Source: MGBC113645 sp036308445
GTDB lineage: Bacteria > Bacillota_I > Bacilli_A > Erysipelotrichales > Coprobacillaceae
Direction of reading: 5' to 3'
Assembly (NCBI GenBank): GCA_036308445.1
Contig: JAXJVS010000050.1
Span: forward strand, 1 to 53,569
Length of the DNA stretch: 53,569 bases
Part shown: positions 8,633 to 16,869 of the stretch, piece after piece
Layout: each line of letters starts with the position of its first letter
Numbering within the stretch: position 1 is the first letter of the stretch
Notes under the pieces: generated by a model
Told to the model about the DNA's origin: nothing
The model's input: only the letters and a program-made list of their open reading frames with translations
Databases searched by the model: none
Made by a program: the position numbers and the translations under genes

Positions 8633-9619
8633 TTATCTGATCTGTATTTCATTGATATTTTTTAAAATGATATTGATAGTTCCATCACTTTGAACTTCTT
8701 TTTTTATATTCTCACCATTAATATAATCATCAATCAAAACATTAACTTCAATATCTGTATCTAGCACTAGTTTACACTTATCCATAGAAGTAGTAGCTAC
8801 TGTATAGATTTCATCTTCTTCACCAATACCCATATCCTTAAGCATCAATTCACTTTCTTCTTGTGCTTGATAATCTCTTTCTAAAACTTTTTTCACAATT
8901 GCAAGTGGTTTTATTGGTAAATGGTTTTCCATTCTCGAAATAACTTCTTGTTTCATTAAAGGTAAAGCTTCCACATCATTAACATGATACATGTCATCCA
9001 TTTTATTCACAACTTTTTTCATTGTATTATATTTTTGTTTATCAGTTAATTTTTCTTCACCTTTAATCCACTGAGCATTTAAATAATAGTCATTTCTACC
9101 ATCAATCATATATTTCTTTTCAATAATAGATAATTGACTTGTTTCAGTATTAATAACTATAGCTTCATCTATTGCACTACCTTGAGTAGGTAATACTTGT
9201 TTCTTAGTAATTCTTACATTACCTTCTTCTACTACACTAAAAGGAATATAACGATAATTAAGTTTCAATACTGCAATATATCTCTCTCCATCCTTATAAC
9301 AATCTACAACCAAAACATTACAATTAGGCATTTCCTCAATAACTGAACCTAAAGCATATAATTTATCAGTAATTTCTTTAGCCTGTAATATGAACTCTTC
9401 ATCACTTTCAATCATCTTATTAGCTCTTAAAATAAGTTCATGTAAACTACCAACAGTTAATTCTTTTAAAGCGGAAGAATATAAAGCTTTTTCTACTTTC
9501 TTTTTATAATAATCTATAGAAGTTTCATTTAAATCTACAAACTCATTAGAATAATAGATATGTCTATGTTCAAAGTCTAACATATGCATTATTATTTTAT
9601 TTATAATAATTGTATTCAT
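8633..9619 (-). CDS. NdpA/YejK-like nucleoid-associated protein
   Basis: A protein of 328 aa resembling the 37-kDa nucleoid-associated family (NdpA/YejK). It opens with an MNTIIINKIIMHMLDFEHRH strand, then a helical region, then VLVVDCYKDGERYIAVLKLNYRYIPF near 105-130. A middle region ends in DDYYLNAQWIKGEE-like sequence (DYYLNAQWIKGEEK near 178), followed by a helical C-terminal half with a small beta tail. Family members bind the nucleoid; the biochemical role is poorly defined. GGTGATGAAAG precedes the ATG. It stands alone between the transposase relic and divergent yaaA. Confidence 0.8.
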   Translation of the reverse strand: MNTIIINKIIMHMLDFEHRHIYYSNEFVDLNETSIDYYKKKVEKALYSSALKELTVGSLHELILRANKMIESDEEFILQAKEITDKLYALGSVIEEMPNCNVLVVDCYKDGERYIAVLKLNYRYIPFSVVEEGNVRITKKQVLPTQGSAIDEAIVINTETSQLSIIEKKYMIDGRNDYYLNAQWIKGEEKLTDKQKYNTMKKVVNKMDDMYHVNDVEALPLMKQEVISRMENHLPIKPLAIVKKVLERDYQAQEESELMLKDMGIGEEDEIYTVATTSMDKCKLVLDTDIEVNVLIDDYINGENIKKEVQSDGTINIILKNINEIQIR

Positions 9620-9701
9620 CTTTCATCACCGATGGTATTATATCATAAATATTTCATTTTAAGAAATTATTTTATATAATAAATGAAAAGGAGGATTTTT
9701 A

Positions 9702-10409
9702 ATGAAAATAATTATAGCCCCTAGTAAAACAATGAAATATCTTAAAACAACCATAAAAGGTAAAGACATATTATATAAAGAAGAGAATGAATACCTACAT
9801 CATATATTAAAACAATATAATGATGAAGAAATCATGTCATTAATGAAAATTAGTTACAAACAAGCAACAAAAGTTATGGATTATCTTAATAATGATAAAA
9901 AACATCCTGCTTTATATTCATATACAGGTACTGTATTTCAACAATTAGAATTAGATAAATATCAAGATTCAGAATATGATTATCTAGATAAACATCTCAA
10001 TATTATGTCAGCTTACTATGGTGTATTAAACTACAATTCTATGATTACTCCATATCGTTTAGATATGACTATGAAACCTAATGAGATAAATCTTTATGAT
10101 TATTGGTATACACCAATATATCAATATTTTAAAGAAGAAGACTATATTATTTCTTTAGCTTCTAAAGAATTCACATCTATGATTAAACATCCTTATTTGA
10201 TCTTTATTGATTTCATTATTGTAAAGAATGGCAAACCTACAAGAAACGCTATGTTAATAAAAAAAGCTAGAGGTCAAATGTTAAATCAAATGATTATAAA
10301 TAAAACAGTAGATTTGGATGATTTAAAAAAATTATCATTTGATGGTTTTCAATACAACGAAGAACAATCTCATAAAAATATCTTTGTATACATAAAAACA
10401 GTCGAGTAA
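9702..10409 (+). CDS. yaaA: YaaA-family peroxide-stress protein
   Basis: A protein of 235 aa of the UPF0246/YaaA family. It starts MKIIIAPSKTMKYLK, the conserved IISPAKTM-like N-terminus. ALYSYTGTVFQQLE (about 67-80), YGVLNYNSMITPYRLDMTMK and a C-terminal FDGFQYNEEQS complete the family pattern. E. coli YaaA lowers free iron during peroxide stress and binds DNA; that role is known for the family and only inferred here. AAAGGAGG lies 7 bases before the ATG. It converges on a DJ-1 family gene, with a shared terminator over its stop codon. Confidence 0.88.
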   Translation: MKIIIAPSKTMKYLKTTIKGKDILYKEENEYLHHILKQYNDEEIMSLMKISYKQATKVMDYLNNDKKHPALYSYTGTVFQQLELDKYQDSEYDYLDKHLNIMSAYYGVLNYNSMITPYRLDMTMKPNEINLYDYWYTPIYQYFKEEDYIISLASKEFTSMIKHPYLIFIDFIIVKNGKPTRNAMLIKKARGQMLNQMIINKTVDLDDLKKLSFDGFQYNEEQSHKNIFVYIKTVE

Positions 10410-10419
10410 TTCGACTGTT
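10397..10419. terminator. bidirectional terminator, yaaA / DJ-1 gene
   Basis: A 9-bp perfect stem, AACAGTCGA and TCGACTGTT, with a 5-base loop holds the yaaA stop and ends at the DJ-1 stop. T-rich sequence follows on both strands. Confidence 0.8.
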
Positions 10420-10975
10420 ATTTCTTTAGTAAATCTTTTAAATAAGTATATTGCATACCTTCTTGTAAAGGATTACTGTCTCCACCAAGACAATCTAATA
10501 ACGTATAAGCAAACTGAAGAGTAGCAGCTGGACCTCTACCTGTAACTATATTGTCACCTACTTCTACTAACGAATCAGTAAATATTCCTGAAGGAATCTG
10601 TTTTTCAAAACCTGGATAACATGTAAATTTCTTTCCTGAAACAACATTTGCGGTTTGTAAAGAAATAGGTCCAGCACAAATAGCACCAATCCATTTCTTT
10701 TTATCATTCATTTCTTTTAATAAACTAATAACTCTCTCATCAGATTGTAAATGAGTAGCTCCAGGAAGTCCACCTGGTAAAATAACCATATCAAAATCCT
10801 TATTACAATCATCAAACAATTCATTCATTTTTACTACTATTCCATGGCTACTAGTTACTTCCAAACTATCCATTCCTATCATAACACAAGGAATCTTAGC
10901 ACGAGCAAACACATCAACAACTGTTAAAGCTTCAATAGTTTCAAAACCATCTTTAAATAATACTGCAACTTTCAT
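10418..10975 (-). CDS. DJ-1/PfpI family protein
   Basis: A protein of 185 aa from the ATG at 10975. The nucleophile elbow IGAICAGPISLQ carries Cys100, and DGFETIEA supplies the conserved Glu near residue 12. MVILPGGLPGATHL and VTGRGPAATLQFAY match YajL/DJ-1-type proteins. Members act as glyoxalase/deglycase-like or redox-protective enzymes; which applies cannot be seen. An upstream in-frame TTG (10987) with AGGAAA nine bases before it is an alternative start adding four residues and overlapping the stop of the upstream gene. I prefer the ATG because it begins the first beta strand directly. It probably shares a transcript with the anchored protein gene upstream. Confidence 0.9.
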   Translation of the reverse strand: MKVAVLFKDGFETIEALTVVDVFARAKIPCVMIGMDSLEVTSSHGIVVKMNELFDDCNKDFDMVILPGGLPGATHLQSDERVISLLKEMNDKKKWIGAICAGPISLQTANVVSGKKFTCYPGFEKQIPSGIFTDSLVEVGDNIVTGRGPAATLQFAYTLLDCLGGDSNPLQEGMQYTYLKDLLKK

Positions 10976-10980
10976 ATTCT

Positions 10981-11577
10981 TTACCAATCTATAATTTCCT
11001 TTCTCTTATTTACATCATTTAATGCATTAATGAATTCCTGAAGCTTGATCATTTTCACTTCAGTTTTATCTTTATTTCGATAACATGCCTTATTTTCATT
11101 TTCTAATAATGCAAACGGTACTTTATTATATGTAACTCTAGCATTTACAATTTCATATGTTTTTGTTTCACCCACTGTTTTTTCAATAATATCTCCTGTT
11201 AATAAACAGCTATACGCATAATGAGTAATAACCTGTTTAGATTTATCAGTTAATACTTCCTCACCATTTGGACCTTTTAATTGAATATATTTAGTAAATG
11301 TCTGATTTTGACTTATTGTATATTCATTTATCTTTTCACCTTTTTTTACAACAACTTGACAAGCTGTATAATCTGATGAAGATTTATCTTTAGATATAGC
11401 ATCTATATATTCACTTTTTATAATAACATTTTCTGCAACTAATGTTATTTTACTTGGTTGTTCTTTTTCAGATTGTTTGACTTCTTCTCTAGGAATCAAA
11501 AATACTCCTACAATTACAATGATTAAAACCATTATACCGATAATAGAATATTGTGCTTTTCTGGTTAATTTTGGCAT
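10981..11577 (-). CDS. membrane-anchored exported protein of unknown function
   Basis: A protein of 198 aa with a short basic N-terminus (MPKLTRKAQ), one hydrophobic helix (about 10-29) and a soluble part predicted outside the cell. After the membrane segment there is a charged linker (about 30-45), then a mixed alpha/beta region. I recognise no domain. AGGGGG precedes the ATG. Its stop abuts the DJ-1 gene and the two probably form an operon. The divergent AI-2E permease gene lies about 100 bases upstream. Confidence 0.7.
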   Translation of the reverse strand: MPKLTRKAQYSIIGIMVLIIVIVGVFLIPREEVKQSEKEQPSKITLVAENVIIKSEYIDAISKDKSSSDYTACQVVVKKGEKINEYTISQNQTFTKYIQLKGPNGEEVLTDKSKQVITHYAYSCLLTGDIIEKTVGETKTYEIVNARVTYNKVPFALLENENKACYRNKDKTEVKMIKLQEFINALNDVNKRKEIIDW

Positions 11578-11679
11578 ATTATAACCCCCTTTTCTAATAT
11601 TCTAACATGATTGTTCGTTTTTTACAAACTACACATTTATTTAATAATGTGATATGATTATAAAGTGGAGGTGATAGAA

Positions 11680-12861
11680 TTGGAAATTAAAAAGGATAAA
11701 ACCTTGGCATATATTACTTATGCAATTGTATTATCATTTGTAATGTTCAATCTAAAATTCGTTTTTAACACATGTAAAGATATCATTGCTTTAGCAACAC
11801 CTTTTTATATAGCAATTGTTATCGCTTTTATATTAAATATTCCAATGAAAAAAATAGAGAAAATACTATCAAAAAAAATAGATAAAAAAAACTTACTGAG
11901 AGGTATCTCATTAGCTTTAACTCTCATTCTAGCATTAGCTTTAATAATACTTTTTTCTTCATTTATTATCCCTAAAATTCTTGATAGTATAGCAACTATT
12001 TTTACCAACCTTGTTGATTATATTTCTAGTCTTGTCACTATTATTAATAAATTATTAGAACATTTACCAATAAATTTCACATTTAATTTAAGTGCTATTG
12101 AAGAAATGATTCAAAAAAACTTTGATATTAATAATTTTATTGTTGAAGGTACAAACATCTTAAGTGAAACAGGAATAAATATCATTTTTAAATCTATTGG
12201 TATAGTTGGTACTTTTATTAATAGTGTTACTGCATTTATGATGGGACTATATTTACTTGCAAATAAAGAAACTCATATAGCCCAATTAAAGAAATTCATC
12301 ACTTTTCTATTTGGATATAAAAAAGCTTTAAATATAATAGATATTGGTAAAGAAGCTAATCATTATTTTAATGGATTTGTTTCAGGGCAATTACTAGAGT
12401 GTTGTATTTTTATGTTTTTAATATATATAGCCTTGAAAATTACAGCTGTCCCATTCCCAGAACTTGTTGCAGTGATTTCAGGTGTCTTCTGTTTAGTTCC
12501 AATGTTTGGGGCATTTGTAGGATTCTTTATTAATTTCTTACTTATCCTTGCAGTTGAAGTTGATAAAGCTTTTATCTTTGCTATAGCATTTATCATTCTT
12601 CAACAATTTGAGGGAAATGTTGTTTATCCTAAAGTTGTTGGAAATGCAGTAGGAATATCTGGACTATATGTATTATTATCCTTAGTTGTATTTGGGAATT
12701 TATTTGGATTTGTAGGATTGCTAATTGCAGTTCCAAGTATGGCCCTTATTTATGCAGTAGCTAGTAGAGTCATTAATATTGCTTTATATCGTAGACATAT
12801 AGAAGTTACTGATAAAGAAATATATAAACTTGACGAAAAAGGAAATAGAATAACAAAATAA
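11680..12861 (+). CDS. AI-2E family transporter (YdbI/PerM type)
   Basis: A protein of 393 aa with about eight hydrophobic segments. The large helical extracytoplasmic or re-entrant stretch between the third and fourth segments is typical of the family, and the C-terminal half carries the characteristic QQFEGNVVYPKVVGNAVGIS motif. Despite the family name, members include Na+/H+ antiporters and uncharacterised exporters, so no substrate is assigned. The start is TTG at 11680: the GGAGGTGA site overlaps the upstream GTG at 11665 and is correctly spaced only for the TTG. It converges on oppF with a shared palindromic terminator. Confidence 0.88.
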   Translation: MEIKKDKTLAYITYAIVLSFVMFNLKFVFNTCKDIIALATPFYIAIVIAFILNIPMKKIEKILSKKIDKKNLLRGISLALTLILALALIILFSSFIIPKILDSIATIFTNLVDYISSLVTIINKLLEHLPINFTFNLSAIEEMIQKNFDINNFIVEGTNILSETGINIIFKSIGIVGTFINSVTAFMMGLYLLANKETHIAQLKKFITFLFGYKKALNIIDIGKEANHYFNGFVSGQLLECCIFMFLIYIALKITAVPFPELVAVISGVFCLVPMFGAFVGFFINFLLILAVEVDKAFIFAIAFIILQQFEGNVVYPKVVGNAVGISGLYVLLSLVVFGNLFGFVGLLIAVPSMALIYAVASRVINIALYRRHIEVTDKEIYKLDEKGNRITK

Positions 12862-12890
12862 AAAAATGCTATCATATGATAGCATTTTTT
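12861..12890. terminator. bidirectional terminator, AI-2E permease / oppF
   Basis: A 30-base perfect palindrome with half-site AAAAAATGCTATCAT. The A-run and T-run flank the GC part on both strands, so it can terminate both converging genes. Confidence 0.9.
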
Positions 12891-13833
12891 AATACTTAAT
12901 ATTTGATTCAGCCAAGAATCTTTCAAAATCTTCATCAGTACCTAATACAAAATGAGTATCTGATACTTTATGATTTGTACCCGCTTCATAATCCAAACCG
13001 CTTTGCTCATAACTATAAGTTAATGAAGTACGTGTTTTTTCAACTTGAGGATTTGGATGTGGAATTGCAGATAATAATGATTTAGTATATGGATGTAAAG
13101 GATTTTCAAAAATTTCTTCTGCTGTTCCTTCTTCTACTAAATGACCTAAATGTAGAACCCCAATACGATTACTAATATATTTAACCATTGATAAATCATG
13201 AGCAATAAATAAGAAAGCAGTATTTGTTTCCTTTTGAATCTTTTTCATCAAATTAACAACTTGGGCTTGAATAGAAACGTCTAAAGCAGAAATAGCTTCA
13301 TCAGCAATAATTAAGTTTGGATTCATAATTAGCGCTCTAGCAATACCAATACGTTGCCTTTGTCCGCCAGAGAATTGATGTGGATAACGTGTTGCATGTT
13401 CTCTAGATAACCCAACTAATTCTAAGATTTCATATACTTTCTCATTTCTCTCTTCTACAGAAGAATATGTTTTATGAATATCTAACCCCTCTGCAATAAT
13501 ATCTAATACTTTTTTTCGAGGATTTAAACATGCCATTGGATCTTGGAAAATCATTTGCATATTTGTACGCAATTCCTTTAATGCTTCTTTACTCATTTTT
13601 CCGCCAATTTCTTGACCATTATAAACAATTGATCCAGAAGTAGGTTTATATAAACGAATAATACTTCTACCAGTAGTAGACTTCCCAGAACCAGATTCAC
13701 CTACTAATCCATAGGTTTCTCCTGGCATAATCTGAAAAGATATATCATCTACCGCTTTCACTGTAAAATTACGAGAAACTTTAAAATGTTGTTTTAGATT
13801 TTTTACAACAAGGATTGGTTTTTGATTAATCAT
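12889..13833 (-). CDS. oppF: oligopeptide ABC transporter ATP-binding protein OppF
   Basis: A protein of 314 aa. The ATPase has Walker A GESGSGKST near residue 43, the Q-loop MIFQDPMACLNPRK, the signature FSGGQRQRIGIARAL, Walker B NLIIADEAISALD and the switch His in FLFIAHDLSMV. The C-terminal oligopeptide-transporter extension (HPYTKSLLSAIPHPNP) places it in the OppF/DppF group. It is the last gene of oppBCDF, overlapping oppD by 8 bases. It energises peptide import at the cytoplasmic face together with OppD. AAGGAGGGG precedes the ATG. Confidence 0.95.
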   Translation of the reverse strand: MINQKPILVVKNLKQHFKVSRNFTVKAVDDISFQIMPGETYGLVGESGSGKSTTGRSIIRLYKPTSGSIVYNGQEIGGKMSKEALKELRTNMQMIFQDPMACLNPRKKVLDIIAEGLDIHKTYSSVEERNEKVYEILELVGLSREHATRYPHQFSGGQRQRIGIARALIMNPNLIIADEAISALDVSIQAQVVNLMKKIQKETNTAFLFIAHDLSMVKYISNRIGVLHLGHLVEEGTAEEIFENPLHPYTKSLLSAIPHPNPQVEKTRTSLTYSYEQSGLDYEAGTNHKVSDTHFVLGTDEDFERFLAESNIKY

Positions 13834-14917
13834 TTTTTAACCCCTCCTTTTTCATCTTTTCAATACGTTTTTGTAATGATTCAGGCATCTCTACCTTAGG
13901 TGCTTTTTCATGCATAAGCCAACTAGCCACCTTATGAGTTGAAGAACCAGGAACTTTAAACATAGGAGGTTCGACTCTCAAATCAATATTTAAAGCATAC
14001 TGATTTCTAGGAGCAAAAGCATCTCCCTTAACTTCATGTGCTAAATTTGGTGGTGTACCAGGAATAGTATATAACTCATCATCATCTGTATCTAAATCAG
14101 GCATAGATGATAACAATCCCCAAGTATATGGATGACGAGGATCAAAGAAAATTTCATCAATAGTTCCAGTCTCAATAATTTTACCTGCATACATAACATT
14201 AACATAATCAGCAACTTTAGCAACTACTCCTAAATCATGAGTAATGTAAATAACTGATAAATTTTTCTTCTTTTGAATATCTTGAATTAATTCTAGAATT
14301 TTAGCCTGAATCGTTACGTCTAAAGCAGTTGTTGGTTCATCACATATTAATACATATGGATCACAAGATAATGCTATCGCAATAACAATTCTTTGTCTCA
14401 TCCCACCAGATAATTGATGAGGATAGTTTTTCATACGCTTTTCTGCATCATTAATGCCTACTAATTCTAATAATTCTAAAGCCTTAGCAAAAGCTTCTTC
14501 TTTAGTTTTTCCATAATGATAAATCATTGGTTCCATAATTTGTTTACCAATAGTCATAGTTGGATTCAATGAAGTCATAGGATCTTGGAATACCATGGCA
14601 ATTTTACGACCACGAATTTCCTTTTGCATTTCTTTTTCACTTAATTTAACAATATCTCTTTCCTGTCTTTCACCAGTATATTCATCATACCAGACATAAT
14701 CAATACTTCCACTATCAATAGTTCCATTATTTGCTAAAATACCCATAATTGCTTTTGTAGTTACAGATTTTCCAGAACCTGATTCACCTACAATTGCAAC
14801 GGTTTCACCTTTATATAAATCAAAGTTAACTCCTCTAATGGCATTGACTTTTCCTGCATCTGTTTTAAATGAGATATTCAAATCTCTGATTTTTAATATT
14901 CTTTCTCTCTCAGCCAT
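13826..14917 (-). CDS. oppD: oligopeptide ABC transporter ATP-binding protein OppD
   Basis: A protein of 363 aa. Walker A is GESGSGKSV near residue 43, the Q-loop is MVFQDPMTSLNP, the signature is LSGGMRQRIVIAIAL, and Walker B is YVLICDEPTTALD with switch HDLG. A C-terminal HPYTWGLLSSMP extension follows. It forms the ATPase pair with OppF. The gene starts four bases after the oppC stop, with AAGGAG embedded in the end of oppC. The order oppB-oppC-oppD-oppF is the standard one. Confidence 0.95.
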   Translation of the reverse strand: MAERERILKIRDLNISFKTDAGKVNAIRGVNFDLYKGETVAIVGESGSGKSVTTKAIMGILANNGTIDSGSIDYVWYDEYTGERQERDIVKLSEKEMQKEIRGRKIAMVFQDPMTSLNPTMTIGKQIMEPMIYHYGKTKEEAFAKALELLELVGINDAEKRMKNYPHQLSGGMRQRIVIAIALSCDPYVLICDEPTTALDVTIQAKILELIQDIQKKKNLSVIYITHDLGVVAKVADYVNVMYAGKIIETGTIDEIFFDPRHPYTWGLLSSMPDLDTDDDELYTIPGTPPNLAHEVKGDAFAPRNQYALNIDLRVEPPMFKVPGSSTHKVASWLMHEKAPKVEMPESLQKRIEKMKKEGLKND

Positions 14918-14920
14918 AAA

Positions 14921-15847
14921 TTACATCTCCTTCATTGTAGGGTCTAATGCATCACGTAGACCATCCGCAAATAAGTTGAAACTTAACATTAAAATTGCTA
15001 AAACTATAGCAGGAATTAACATCTGATAAGGATAAACCTGGAAAAGTTCAAATCCATCATTAACCAAAGTCCCTAATGATGCTTCCGGAACACTTAAACC
15101 TAAACCTACGAAAGCCAAATATGCTTCATAAAAAATAGCATTAGGAATGGTCATCATACACATAATAATTAACTGATTAAAAATATTAGGTAAAATTTCT
15201 CTAAAAATAATGAAAATACTTCCAGCTCCCAAAGTACGAGATGCTAAAATATATTCTTCTTCTTTTACTTTTAATACTTGTGCACGAGTAATACGAGACA
15301 TTGGAATCCATTCAGTAAATGCTAAAGCAACAATAACTGTTGTTAATGAAGCTTTCATTACAGTTAATAATAATGTTAGAATAACTAATGTAGGAATAGA
15401 GTTCATAATTTCTTGAAATCTTTGTAAAACTGCATCTATCTTGCCACCAAAGTATCCAGAAACTAATCCATAAATTAAACCTACTGTTACATCAATAACA
15501 ACAGCAACAATAGCTATAAATAATGAAACACGTGTTCCCTTCCAAGTTCTAACAAATAAATCTCTACCAAATTTATCAGTACCAAAAATATGTTCTAAAC
15601 AAGGTTTTATATTTGAAATAGCTGTATCCATTGCGTCATATTCCCATTGACTAACAATAGGAACAATAATTGCTAAGATTGCAAATAAAATAATAACACA
15701 AGCGCCAATAACAGCACCTTTATTTTTAGCAAATCGATCTAAAGCATCCTTCCAAGCAGGTTTAGCGGGTGCAATATAATCTTTAGTAATATCATGGGCT
15801 TCACCAACAAATTCAAAATCATTTGGCAAAAATTCAAATTTATCCAT
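14921..15847 (-). CDS. oppC: oligopeptide ABC transporter permease OppC
   Basis: A protein of 308 aa with a cytoplasmic N-terminal segment of about 50 residues, then six membrane helices. The permease EAA loop MSRITRAQVLKVKEEEYILASRTLGA lies near 190-215. ATG at 15847 is chosen over the GTG one codon upstream because AGGGTGA is better spaced for it. The start sits directly after the oppB stop. It forms the transmembrane channel with OppB. Confidence 0.94.
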   Translation of the reverse strand: MDKFEFLPNDFEFVGEAHDITKDYIAPAKPAWKDALDRFAKNKGAVIGACVIILFAILAIIVPIVSQWEYDAMDTAISNIKPCLEHIFGTDKFGRDLFVRTWKGTRVSLFIAIVAVVIDVTVGLIYGLVSGYFGGKIDAVLQRFQEIMNSIPTLVILTLLLTVMKASLTTVIVALAFTEWIPMSRITRAQVLKVKEEEYILASRTLGAGSIFIIFREILPNIFNQLIIMCMMTIPNAIFYEAYLAFVGLGLSVPEASLGTLVNDGFELFQVYPYQMLIPAIVLAILMLSFNLFADGLRDALDPTMKEM

Positions 15848-15849
15848 CA

Positions 15850-16794
15850 CTAATCACCCTTTCCTAAACGAATTCTTGGATCAATTAATCCATATGAAAT
15901 ATCTATCACAAACACAATTACAACATACATTACTGCATATAAAAACGAACAAGCTAATACAATATTATAATCATTAGCAGGAATACTATTAATCAATAAC
16001 TTTCCTAATCCAGGAACACCACAAATCTTTTCAACAACCATAGTACCTGTCATTAAGTTAACTAAAATTGGTCCTAAAATTGTGATAACAGGAATTAAAC
16101 CATTACGTAATGCATGTTTAATAATTAATGTTTTTCTATCCAAACCTTTTGCTTTTGCCAATGTAATATATTCACTATTTAATACAGAAATCATTTCAGT
16201 ACGAGTAAAACGTGCTACGTTTGCAATAACGCTCATTGATAAAGCTAATACTGGTAAAATAGAGCTAAATAATGGGTTTCTACTACTATACTGTAATGGT
16301 AAGATTTTCAATGTATTTCCAAATAACATAACCATCAATAATGCAAATACAAATGATGGAATTGATACACCTAAAACCGAAAAAATAGTAGTAATAGTAT
16401 CCCAGATTGTATTCTTCTTTAAAGCAGCTACAACTCCTAAGAACATACCAACAATTGTACCAAACACACAAGCAGCAATACCATAAACAAATGAGATCTT
16501 AGCAGCATCACCAACTAATCCAGCAACAGAAAAATCTTTATATAATACATAAGAAACACCAAAATCACCAGTAACCATATTTTTTAAATAATTTAGATAC
16601 TGAATAATCAAAGGTTTATCCAAACCATATTTTACATTCGCAGCAGCAATTTGCGCAGCCGTCATCTTTTCTGAATTAAATGGAGTACCTGGCAAAGATC
16701 TAATCATCATAAATAATATAGTCAAAATAGCAAATAACGTAATCGCTGAAATAATAATACGTTTAATTATATATTTTGCCATTGATTTGTCCAT
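15850..16794 (-). CDS. oppB: oligopeptide ABC transporter permease OppB
   Basis: A protein of 314 aa starting MDKSMAKYIIKRIIIS, with six predicted helices. The EAA-type loop ARFTRTEMISVLNSEYITLAKAKGL carries the usual permease motif. The ATG at 16794 was chosen because AAAGGATG lies just upstream; the longer open frame from 16827 would run through a hairpin and lacks a binding site. It begins the oppBCDF block, 75 bases after oppA, with a stem-loop between the two. Confidence 0.94.
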   Translation of the reverse strand: MDKSMAKYIIKRIIISAITLFAILTILFMMIRSLPGTPFNSEKMTAAQIAAANVKYGLDKPLIIQYLNYLKNMVTGDFGVSYVLYKDFSVAGLVGDAAKISFVYGIAACVFGTIVGMFLGVVAALKKNTIWDTITTIFSVLGVSIPSFVFALLMVMLFGNTLKILPLQYSSRNPLFSSILPVLALSMSVIANVARFTRTEMISVLNSEYITLAKAKGLDRKTLIIKHALRNGLIPVITILGPILVNLMTGTMVVEKICGVPGLGKLLINSIPANDYNIVLACSFLYAVMYVVIVFVIDISYGLIDPRIRLGKGD

Positions 16795-16819
16795 TTTTCT
16801 CATCCTTTCTCTAACAAAG

Positions 16820-16850
16820 AAACACATTATAGCTATTCCATAATGTGTTT
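16820..16850 (-). promoter_or_regulatory. stem-loop between oppA and oppB
   Basis: A perfect 11-bp inverted repeat, AAACACATTAT and ATAATGTGTTT, with a 9-base loop lies in the oppA-oppB gap. Only a weak T-rich stretch follows on the minus strand. It probably works as a partial terminator or as a 3' stabiliser of oppA mRNA, giving more binding protein than permease. Confidence 0.6.
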
Positions 16851-16869
16851 CTAATAACTTTTAATTTTT

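Noticed and set aside
12861..12890. Perfect 30-base palindrome considered as an operator
   Set aside because: It lies between the ends of two converging genes with A and T runs on the outside, which is the layout of a bidirectional terminator.
13960..13975. GGTTCGACTC resembling a tRNA T-loop
   Set aside because: It lies inside oppD coding sequence and no acceptor stem, anticodon arm or CCA end can be placed around it.
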